Below are positions 8,282-13,652 of a stretch of 21,431 nucleotides of DNA, in pieces. The number at the start of each line of letters is the position of its first letter. Within the stretch, counting starts at the first letter, position 1. A model generated the notes under the pieces. That model ran no database searches and was not told the origin of the DNA. It saw nothing but the letters and a program-made list of their open reading frames with translations. The DNA comes from CAYFMH01 sp964344775 (GTDB lineage Bacteria; Patescibacteriota; Gracilibacteria; UBA4473). Location of the stretch: assembly GCA_964344775.1 (NCBI GenBank), contig CAYFOO010000020.1, forward strand, positions 1 to 21,431. Reading direction: 5' to 3'. Both the position numbers and the translations under genes were made by a program.

Positions 8282-8336
8282 TTCCCCAAAAATTACGATC
8301 GGAATCCTTGATTCAAAATCTAGAAATTCCTTAAGC

Positions 8337-8381
8337 CGGACGGGGTTTGCCATTTTCACCATAGGCGGATAACCCCGTTCG
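8337..8381. other. Long stem-loop in a convergent intergenic gap
   Basis: CGGACGGGGTT (8337-8347) pairs with AACCCCGTTCG (8371-8381), 11 bp with one G-T pair. TGCC then pairs with GGCG after a 3-nt bulge (GAT), closing a 12-nt apical loop. There is no clean T-run on either side (TTTT only at 8387-8390), so it is an imperfect terminator candidate. It could equally be a REP-like element or part of a small RNA. Confidence 0.65.
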
Positions 8382-8442
8382 AAACGTTTTGAACTAGCTC
8401 ATTTCAAACCAAAAGACTTAAAACAATCTTCCTTTAATTTTC

Positions 8443-9486
8443 CTAAAAATTCCTACTCCTCAACTCCCCCACGTAGTGTTCCAAAATTGCACAAAAATCT
8501 GTCACCTCCGCATCCGTCAAAAAGCTGTGCAAACCAATCCGAATCGGAAACTGCCAATTGGGGTCCTTTTCGATAAACTGAATCACTCGCGTAGGACCGA
8601 GCACATCTGAGGTGCACGCCGACCCAGTGGAAATACAAATCCCCTCTTTTTCTGATAAAATGGTCATCAACTCTGATCCACGGACACCTCGGAAAGCTAC
8701 GTTGAGAATCCCTGGTACGCGAGGATTTTTTGATTCGTGTATTTTGTAGTCGGAAATGTTTGTGCGAATAAATTCTTCAATCTGATCGGTCCATTTTTTG
8801 AGCTTTTTCGGCGTTTCGTCATCCAGCAGTTCAAACGCTTTTGCCATCCCTGCGATGAGGAAAATATTTCTCGTGTGCGTATCTTTGGCCAGATCGGTGA
8901 AGTGCTCCGGATTTTTGATGTAGAGGAGTCCAATCCCCTTCGGTCCGTGAAATTTTTGCGGAGCAAAAGTCCCAAAATCACAATTTTCAAAGTCTGGTTT
9001 GATTCCCTTTCCGAATGTCTGTGCATAATCTCGAAGAATGAGAGCCTCTGGAAATCTTTTTCGTAAAACTTCGGCCGGATAAATCGCTCCGGTTTCGTTG
9101 TTTGCTGACATCAGAGCAATAAATTTGGCACTGCTCGAGATACGGGAAAAATCTCGAGGATCAAAATAATTGGTTTCCAAAATCTCATCACTGATCGAAG
9201 AATGCTCCACCGCACTGCAAAATAAATCCTTGTGCCCAAACTTTTTGCGAGCGGCCCAAATCGCTTTTCGATTGCCGTCTGTCCCACTGTAGGTCGGCAC
9301 CAGCTGATCTCGAGACACGTCTAAAACTGTGGCAATCCTTTCCATAGATTCTTCCAATTTTTTCCGTGCCTCAAATCCTACGGCATGTTTGGAATTGTCA
9401 TTGCCAAAGACATCCATCGTCTCCACCATGGTTTTTTTCACTTCCGGATGAAGTGGAGTCGTCGCCGCCGCATCGAGATAAATCAT
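8443..9486 (-). CDS. Divergent cysteine desulfurase (NifS/IscS-like, PLP-dependent)
   Basis: 347 aa from ATG 9486, chosen because the family starts with an x-YLDxAATTP motif (here MIYLDAAATTPL). A GTG at 9504 would add six residues. Such enzymes remove sulfur from cysteine for Fe-S clusters or thiolated tRNA. Visible marks are His95 over the cofactor (VEH), NNETG (129-133), Asp153 and Gln156, Lys178 in APQKFHGPKGIG, and the catalytic Cys291 in STGSACTS. Several usual motifs are altered: the common S-x-H-K before the PLP lysine reads P-Q-K, the T-x-G-x-T-E-x-N loop reads YSGTDGN, and the G-x-x-E-R-G-x-R-x-G-T-E-N segment is absent (KDTHTRNIF instead). It should still bind PLP and carry sulfur. 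No scaffold, ferredoxin or mnmA gene is next to it, so its acceptor is unknown. Confidence 0.85.
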   Translation of the reverse strand: MIYLDAAATTPLHPEVKKTMVETMDVFGNDNSKHAVGFEARKKLEESMERIATVLDVSRDQLVPTYSGTDGNRKAIWAARKKFGHKDLFCSAVEHSSISDEILETNYFDPRDFSRISSSAKFIALMSANNETGAIYPAEVLRKRFPEALILRDYAQTFGKGIKPDFENCDFGTFAPQKFHGPKGIGLLYIKNPEHFTDLAKDTHTRNIFLIAGMAKAFELLDDETPKKLKKWTDQIEEFIRTNISDYKIHESKNPRVPGILNVAFRGVRGSELMTILSEKEGICISTGSACTSDVLGPTRVIQFIEKDPNWQFPIRIGLHSFLTDAEVTDFCAILEHYVGELRSRNF

Positions 9487-9568
9487 CAAAAAATGTATCC
9501 GCACCTTACTCAGTACCTATCTTTATGGCAAGTTGGTTCACAAGTCATCTTGATTTTATTTCTCAAAA

Positions 9569-9596
9569 TTCTAAGTTCTAAGCTCTAAGTTCTAAT
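9569..9596. repeat. Period-7 tandem repeat, locus 4 (TTCTAAG)
   Basis: TTCTAAG, TTCTAAG, CTCTAAG, TTCTAAT in line. Unlike most other loci it lies in a divergent gap, just upstream of the membrane protein at 9609. Confidence 0.7.
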
Positions 9597-9608
9597 AACT
9601 ATTTACAT

Positions 9609-10067
9609 ATGAAAAAGTACACCCTCGCCTCCCTCGCCGGAGCTGCTGCGATGTATGCGGCATTCCTCATCTACGCACCCATCGAGATGAAAATCCTCGG
9701 AGCAGACGTCTACAACAATCCAAATCTTTTTTACGATATGAAAGAAACCATGTTGCAGTTCACTATTGGATTTGCGGTATTGAAAATTTTTCACGCCTTT
9801 CTTCTCTCATACCTACACGAAAAACTTCCCCGATGCGGCTCTCCGCTCTGGGAAAAAGTTTGGCGATTTTCGCTTTTGGCTTTTCTTCTCGTACATGGAG
9901 TAGGGCTTGGAATGACTGTGCTCACTATGCCAATCGAAAAAATCATGATCGCCAGTTGGCTGATCAATGGACTCGTGCAAACTTTTGCCTGTAGTTTTGC
10001 GATTATCCCGATACTCTACAAATTCCCAGCTCCAGACACGAGCTGTAAGTTTGTACCAAAGAAATAA
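9609..10067 (+). CDS. Small membrane protein with four predicted helices
   Basis: 152 aa. Hydrophobic stretches at about 7-25, 50-70, 85-105 and 115-138 predict four membrane helices; the first could be an uncleaved signal anchor. The C-terminal tail has a Cys and several Lys and is probably cytoplasmic. No catalytic motif is visible and no family is recognised. It is transcribed divergently from the cysteine desulfurase gene and convergently to the lipoprotein gene. A palindromic heptamer array follows its stop directly and could end transcription. Confidence 0.75.
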   Translation: MKKYTLASLAGAAAMYAAFLIYAPIEMKILGADVYNNPNLFYDMKETMLQFTIGFAVLKIFHAFLLSYLHEKLPRCGSPLWEKVWRFSLLAFLLVHGVGLGMTVLTMPIEKIMIASWLINGLVQTFACSFAIIPILYKFPAPDTSCKFVPKK

Positions 10068-10071
10068 AAAA

Positions 10072-10173
10072 GTTGTAAGTTATAAGTTGTAGGTTGTAAG
10101 TAAGGTAATCCCAAGAACTTCTTGTTTGCTAAGTTTCAAAAATCCCTACAACTTACAACCTCACACCTACAAC
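10072..10173. repeat. Inverted pair of period-7 arrays (locus 5), possible bidirectional terminator
   Basis: Left arm 10072-10099 is GTTGTAA, GTTATAA, GTTGTAG, GTTGTAA. Right arm 10146-10173 is CTACAAC, TTACAAC, CTCACAC, CTACAAC followed by CTTTTTA. Three of the four heptamers match the opposite arm at 6 of 7 positions, so a long imperfect hairpin with a 46-nt loop can form. It fills the gap between convergent genes ending at 10067 and 10178, where a bidirectional terminator would be expected. Confidence 0.65.
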
Positions 10174-10177
10174 CTTT

Positions 10178-11221
10178 TTATTGATACGATGTCGTACAGG
10201 CTTGATCCAATTTGATACGATTTTTTACAAAATTATAAGAGAAACTCGCATGTCCCGGACAACTTGCATCATATCCATTCCGAGAAAAAAGTCGGATAAC
10301 ATCTCCTGTTCTTTTTCCAAATGTTGCTGGTGTAGTCGGCCATAATTCAGGGGCTTCACTTCCTGCTTCCAAAGGCACATTGGTTCGAAAAATATCATCT
10401 CGATCAGCTAAATCCAACTCCCTCGCTTTTGTCTGAAATCTGAGCAACTGAAATCCTTTTCCATCCCCTCGAGCTGGAACAATCGCAAGGAAAAGTTTGC
10501 CGTTTTGCGAATAACAAACTGTATCGATGCTGCCACTGCTTATTTTTGTTTCCGGATAAGTAGCTTTTTCTACTGCATGATATCTTTTCTTTTCGATCAT
10601 CCTATCGAGGAAAGTGTAATACCACACGTAATTGGTAAAATCAGATAAACTTGCCCCACAAACCTCAAACGTCGTACCTGACTCGGTTGAAATTACTTCT
10701 GCCTCCAGTTTTTCTACTAATTTTTCTGCTGCATCTGCCGTCAGTGAATCAGTCAGATCTCCCTCTGCACTATCGGAAATCTCTCCAGCCACTGCCTCAT
10801 CAAAATTCAAAAGAAAAGAATCCTCAAAAATGTTTTCTTTCATTTCTGAATCCTCTGCCTCGTGTATCCCACGAAGAATCACCCGTACTTCATCCCCATA
10901 ATCTGACCACATTTCTGGAAGCAGGGTAAAATTACAATTCTTGGTTGTCGGCATACCGAGTACATTTCTTTTTTCAGTACTGAGACTCTCGATCTCGATC
11001 TCCAGATAATTGATATCTTCGGTGCAAATCGCCTCGGCTTCCAGAGCTCTACTCTCAGATAGATAAAAGGTTTTACCAAAATTAATCGCCGGAAAAGTAA
11101 TCAAAATCTCTCCAGATTTATCAATCTCTACTTTTTCGTCATAATTTTTCATCTCCCACTCACATCCTGTGAGAAACAACGCCCCCACTACTCCGAAGCC
11201 GATCAAAAACTTTTTCATCAT
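10178..11221 (-). CDS. Predicted lipoprotein of unknown function
   Basis: 347 aa. The N-terminus is a type II signal peptide: two Lys at 3-4, a hydrophobic core, then lipobox L-T-G-C with Cys20 as the lipidated residue. The mature protein would therefore sit on the outer face of the cytoplasmic membrane. Residues about 20-110 look beta-rich, about 110-170 are acidic (many Glu/Asp/Ser) and probably a linker, and 180-347 form a second compact region with several Cys (VCGAS, VCYSQ, SCPGH, ACTTS) that could be disulfide-bonded. No family is recognised. A perfect 19-bp tandem duplication covers its start codon. Confidence 0.8.
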   Translation of the reverse strand: MMKKFLIGFGVVGALFLTGCEWEMKNYDEKVEIDKSGEILITFPAINFGKTFYLSESRALEAEAICTEDINYLEIEIESLSTEKRNVLGMPTTKNCNFTLLPEMWSDYGDEVRVILRGIHEAEDSEMKENIFEDSFLLNFDEAVAGEISDSAEGDLTDSLTADAAEKLVEKLEAEVISTESGTTFEVCGASLSDFTNYVWYYTFLDRMIEKKRYHAVEKATYPETKISSGSIDTVCYSQNGKLFLAIVPARGDGKGFQLLRFQTKARELDLADRDDIFRTNVPLEAGSEAPELWPTTPATFGKRTGDVIRLFSRNGYDASCPGHASFSYNFVKNRIKLDQACTTSYQ

Positions 11222-11256
11222 TTTTAAGTGAATAAATCATTTTTAAGTGAATAAAT
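11219..11256. repeat. Perfect 19-bp tandem duplication over a start codon
   Basis: CATTTTTAAGTGAATAAAT occurs twice back to back (11219-11237 and 11238-11256). On the minus strand each copy ends in AAAAATG, so the lipoprotein ATG at 11221 has a second ATG 19 nt upstream in another frame. Confidence 0.9.
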
Positions 11257-11313
11257 TGCACAGACGTATTTTTAATGATTAAAAATAAAAAATCCATAAA
11301 ATGTATAAAAATT

Positions 11314-11341
11314 TTGACACCAAACTAAATATTTCTAGAAT
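11314..11341 (+). promoter_or_regulatory. Sigma70-type promoter upstream of tRNA-Ile
   Basis: Perfect TTGACA (11314-11319), a 16-bp spacer and TAGAAT (11336-11341). The predicted start is near 11348, about 145 nt before the mature tRNA, so the primary transcript carries the structured segment at 11374-11486. Confidence 0.7.
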
Positions 11342-11373
11342 CGGTGAGTTCTTTTTTGTGATTTAAAAAATTC

Positions 11374-11486
11374 CAAAATTCGACCTACAAAGTTAAAAAC
11401 AAAGGACAGGTCGGATTTTGAGAGGAGGGATTTAGGAATACTGAAAGAATTTCGTTAGAAATTTCTGGAAGTATGGATACAATCCC
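11374..11486 (+). ncRNA. Candidate structured RNA or leader before tRNA-Ile
   Basis: Two stems are visible. Stem A pairs 11374-11386 (CAAAATTCGACCT) with 11408-11420 (AGGTCGGATTTTG), 13 bp with one G-T pair and a 21-nt loop. Stem B is nested: GGGATT (11427-11432) with AATCCC (11481-11486), ATACT (11438-11442) with AGTAT (11470-11474), and AGAATTTC (11446-11453) with GAAATTTCT (11458-11466) around a GTTA tetraloop with one bulged base. Between the last two helices the internal loop is GAA opposite GGA, which could form three consecutive G-A pairs. No open reading frame explains the segment. It may be a 5' leader removed by RNase P, or an independent small RNA. Confidence 0.4.
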
Positions 11487-11492
11487 GACGAC

Positions 11493-11569
<77 letters not shown>

Positions 11570-11660
11570 TCTTGAACAAAAAGCATCTAAATAATGGGTT
11601 TAACCTTTATTTGATGTACTTTTCCGCCTCCCACAACGAGGTTTGAAAAGAAGAATTTTA

Positions 11661-11972
11661 TCAACGCATGTTTCTACTCAATCTATCGGGATGCCACGCA
11701 ATGATACCGTCAATCTCTCCATCCTGTACCATACGTATCAGCTTGTCGAACATAGGGCGATTGCCTGCGATTTTAGCCGAGGCGTTCTCAGTAAAGATAT
11801 AGTCATGATGTACGATAATGCCCTCTTTCTCTGCCAATTCTCCACAGAATTTGAGTTGGTCAGGCACTGACTTATTTTGTTTTCCTGAGCCTTCGTCTGA
11901 GGAACGTCTTGGGTAGATAGCCCATTGTTTAGGCTTGGGCGGTTCGGGGAGGGTGTATTTGTAGGGTTGCAT
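11661..11972 (-). pseudogene. Truncated serine recombinase (resolvase N-terminal domain)
   Basis: 103 aa from the likely ATG at 11972; the frame is open further upstream, but that part has no recombinase similarity. YPRRSSDEGSGKQNKS matches the start of the large serine recombinase catalytic domain, with the nucleophile serine in the R-x-S-S segment. IIAWHPDRLSRN matches the conserved W-x-x-D-R-L-x-R block. Family proteins run on for hundreds of residues, including a DNA-binding region. Here the frame stops two residues after the conserved block (TGA, then TAA) and the tRNA lies only 92 bp further. The protein would lack the rest of the catalytic domain and all DNA-binding parts, so it should be inactive. 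Confidence 0.8.
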
Positions 11973-12019
11973 GGAGGGAGGTGGTGAGTAAGTCGGGAGC
12001 ACTAGGAATAAATAAAATA

Positions 12020-12047
12020 TTGACAAGCAAAAATAAATTCTTATAAT
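12020..12047 (+). promoter_or_regulatory. Perfect-consensus promoter of the 47-aa unit
   Basis: TTGACA (12020-12025) and TATAAT (12042-12047), both perfect, with a 16-bp spacer. It reads away from the recombinase remnant and is the strongest-looking promoter in the window. Predicted start near 12054. Confidence 0.75.
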
Positions 12048-12086
12048 GTCGAGTAGGTAAGACTTTGCTCTTTTACAGTTCGTTTT

Positions 12087-12188
12087 TAGCAGACATCTAT
12101 CTGTGCTTGATTCGTTTGTATAGCGTTGTAATTGATTTTTCAACTTCTTTGTTTCTAATTGAATCTAGTTCGGATGTCCTGTCTGCTA
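12087..12188 (+). other. Leader RNA with long-range pairing
   Basis: TAGCAGACA (12087-12095) is perfectly complementary to TGTCTGCTA (12180-12188). Inside the closed segment GATTC (12109-12113) can pair with GAATC (12161-12165), and GTTG with CAAC enclosed further, giving a multi-helix layout. A competing local hairpin uses the left arm (AGCAGA with TCTGTGCT). No reading frame with a start codon is seen in the leader. Possible cis-regulatory RNA; unproven. Confidence 0.4.
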
Positions 12189-12285
12189 TGAACAAGACTA
12201 CCAACTTGATGTTGAATTATTCGTCATCGACTTAGTGGTCTTGATTCTAAAATCCCAAACAACCTTGAAATAAGGGGCAAATCAG

Positions 12286-12429
12286 ATGGAAATTTTCAAT
12301 CAGATGGATTTAGGGACGATTGCTGCAGGCGGTCTGATTGTTGCAACAGGTGTCAGCGGTTTAAAAGGAATTCCTCCTTGGCCAAGCCTCATTTTGGCGG
12401 GAATTGTCTTGGCTTTTAGCGGGATGTAA
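12286..12429 (+). CDS. 47-residue small membrane protein
   Basis: Residues about 9-26 (Gly/Ala/Val/Ile-rich) and 32-46 are hydrophobic and are separated by a short KGIPPWP turn, so a two-helix hairpin in the membrane is likely. The start is supported by AAGGGG at 12272-12277, a Shine-Dalgarno sequence at proper spacing, unlike most genes in this window. A consensus promoter lies 239 nt upstream and a strong stem-loop 38 nt downstream, so the unit looks intact and expressed within an otherwise decayed element. Possible roles for such a protein in a phage or plasmid remnant include holin, toxin or membrane modulator. None can be shown from sequence and no family is recognised. Confidence 0.6.
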   Translation: MEIFNQMDLGTIAAGGLIVATGVSGLKGIPPWPSLILAGIVLAFSGM

Positions 12430-12466
12430 GAGAGGGCAAGCTGTCGAAAATTGATGGCACATTCAA

Positions 12467-12507
12467 AGGTGATGGTCGATTAGTAATTCTAATTCCGACC
12501 ATCGCCT
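12467..12507. terminator. Strong stem-loop between convergent genes
   Basis: AGGTGATGGTCG pairs with CGACCATCGCCT (12 bp, one G-T pair) and is continued by ATTAG/CTAAT after a small bulge, with loop TAATT. Only a broken T-tract (CTTTGCATTATTT) follows on the plus strand. Probably the terminator of the 47-aa gene and, in reverse, of the helix-turn-helix gene. Confidence 0.7.
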
Positions 12508-12532
12508 CTTTGCATTATTTATCTTCCCCTGT

Positions 12533-12564
12533 GGAGTTTGTGTCCATGCGTGGACATAAACTCC
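12533..12564. other. Second stem-loop, adjoining the helix-turn-helix gene stop
   Basis: GGAGTTT (12533-12539) pairs with AAACTCC (12558-12564), and TGTCCA with TGGACA inside it, separated by one mismatch (G-T) and closing on TGCG. That is about 14 bp of helix with a 4-nt loop. There is no T-run. It ends one base before the stop codon of the minus-strand gene. Confidence 0.65.
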
Positions 12565-12565
12565 G

Positions 12566-13003
12566 CTACTCTTTGTTTTCATCTTCCCTTCGCTTCCTAG
12601 CCATTTCCTCCCCTGTCATAAACGGAGAACGAGGAACAGCGAATTGAATAACAGGTTGATTAGATTCCCCCTTGATTTCCTGTCGTGGCATCCATCCCTC
12701 CACACGCTCATAATACAACTGAATAAGGCGTGGATTTCTATCCTCAATAATCCCCTTCAAATGAGCAGAACGTACCAATGAGCCATACCGCACGAAGTTT
12801 CTTTCTTGCTCGGTTCGTACTCGCTTATTGAAGTCGGCATCCTCAAACCAGTTGTACAGAGTCCGTCTGCACACCCCTACCTTTTTTGCGACCTCCTCAA
12901 TCCTTGAGTATTCGCATGGAATAGAGGATAGAACCGCAATCGCCTTCAGTTGTTTTGAAGTGAAACGTGTGCAATTTTGTGCAGTTTCTTGAGTTTCTAT
13001 CAT
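12566..13003 (-). CDS. Phage-type helix-turn-helix protein (small-terminase/transposase-like)
   Basis: 145 aa. Residues about 16-75 form a homeodomain-like helix-turn-helix: FTSKQLKAIAVL, then EEVAKKVGVCRRTLYNWFED, in which the second half reads as the recognition helix. The following segment (RSAHLKGIIEDRNPRLIQLY, then YERVEGW) resembles the region after the helix-turn-helix in phBC6A51-type phage proteins, small terminase subunits and insertion-element transposase regulators. The C-terminus is charged. DNA binding is therefore likely; a packaging versus regulatory role is open. No large terminase is present nearby. A terminator-like hairpin (13030-13053) separates it from the remnant upstream. 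Confidence 0.75.
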   Translation of the reverse strand: MIETQETAQNCTRFTSKQLKAIAVLSSIPCEYSRIEEVAKKVGVCRRTLYNWFEDADFNKRVRTEQERNFVRYGSLVRSAHLKGIIEDRNPRLIQLYYERVEGWMPRQEIKGESNQPVIQFAVPRSPFMTGEEMARKRREDENKE

Positions 13004-13029
13004 CTAGGCGTATTCATAGCACACATAGC

Positions 13030-13053
13030 AAAAAACAGCCAGAAACAAGCTGT
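13030..13053 (-). terminator. Weak intrinsic terminator upstream of the helix-turn-helix gene
   Basis: On the minus strand, ACAGC (13049-13053 complement) pairs with GCTGT (13035-13039 complement) across a 9-nt loop, followed by a run of T. The stem is short, so this is tentative. It would end the transcript of the remnant at 13080-13329. Confidence 0.4.
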
Positions 13054-13079
13054 CTGCACTCTCCCTTGAATTCGTCTCT

Positions 13080-13329
13080 CTAAAACTTCTCATTGTACTC
13101 GATAGAACGCCCATCCGCATCAATCCATCCTTTTGGCGTTCAACTTTCTGTTTTTGTCAGCTAGGTCGATTTCCCGAATGGTCTGCGTTAGCCCTCGAAT
13201 GTCATTGTCTCCTTTCCCTCCTCCAGAAAGCCTTTGGTTCAGATTACCCATAGTCAGATAAATACGGTTAGCATTAGCGTTTGCTATAGTTCTATTACTA
13301 ATAGAATCTTGAGCAGATGCAAATTTCAA
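13080..13329 (-). pseudogene. Frameshifted remnant of an unknown protein
   Basis: A frame from TTG 13329 reads well (SISNRTIANANANRIYL, then DIRGLTQTIREIDLADKNRK) but stops at 13120. A shift of one base near 13141 gives a natural-looking continuation, LTPKGWIDADGRSIEYNEKF, ending at 13080. In the same frame upstream of 13329 there is a stop (TAA) four codons before the TTG. The simplest reading is a gene broken by a frameshift and a stop, fitting the decayed element. The protein family is not recognised. Alternatively the 69-residue frame alone could be a short gene. Confidence 0.4.
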
Positions 13330-13621
13330 TACACGAAATTTTTATGTCTTGGAAAATTCCCCCGAATAGACACGGCTCGTTGCACTGTCTGTAAGGACTC
13401 CCGAAGGTCGTACAAATCCCTTGAGTGCCGAGAAATATTGTGTATAAACAGTTCGAAGCGTTTGAAGTGTGTTCGACTTGCTCCACCATCCTCAGAAATG
13501 ATTCCGATTTCCGTATCCCGAAAGTTTTCGGAATACTTCAATATTCCATCATTTCTTCGTCTCAAATTTTCATTCTTTTTTTCTAACAAATTCCAGAATA
13601 AAAATTTGGATTTTTCCCGTT
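13330..13621. other. Remnant sequence with no convincing gene
   Basis: On the minus strand three frames are each open for 45-90 codons (for example TTG 13589 to 13326, 87 codons), but none has a good start signal or a recognisable domain. It is probably the eroded upstream part of the remnant at 13080-13329. Confidence 0.4.
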
Positions 13622-13649
13622 ACTCCTTACTACTTAATACTTACTACTT
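13622..13649. repeat. Period-7 tandem repeat, locus 6 (ACTACTT)
   Basis: ACTCCTT, ACTACTT, AATACTT, ACTACTT in line, three bases beyond the pcrA stop codon (13653-13655). Again at a gene 3' end with its own heptamer. Confidence 0.75.
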
Positions 13650-13652
13650 TCT

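Larger units (their letters stand above)
11570..13650. mobile_element. Decayed phage- or integrative-element remnant next to tRNA-Ile
   Basis: About 2 kb between tRNA-Ile and pcrA holds a cut serine-recombinase fragment, a phage-type helix-turn-helix protein, frameshifted remnants and one small intact gene with a strong promoter, a Shine-Dalgarno sequence and hairpins. The neighbours on both sides are chromosomal. Boundaries are approximate: no flanking direct repeat was found by eye. Confidence 0.5.

Noticed and set aside
11643..11870. Plus-strand 75-codon frame
   Set aside because: It is antisense to the recombinase fragment, whose minus-strand frame shows clear family motifs.
12166..12273. 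Short plus-strand frame in the leader reading CPVCYEQDYQLDVELFVIDL
   Set aside because: It looks protein-like but has no start codon after the upstream stop, so it is at most a remnant.
13326..13589. 87-codon minus-strand frame from TTG
   Set aside because: No ribosome-binding site or recognisable domain, it overlaps the remnant at 13080-13329 by a few bases in another frame, and competing frames are equally open.
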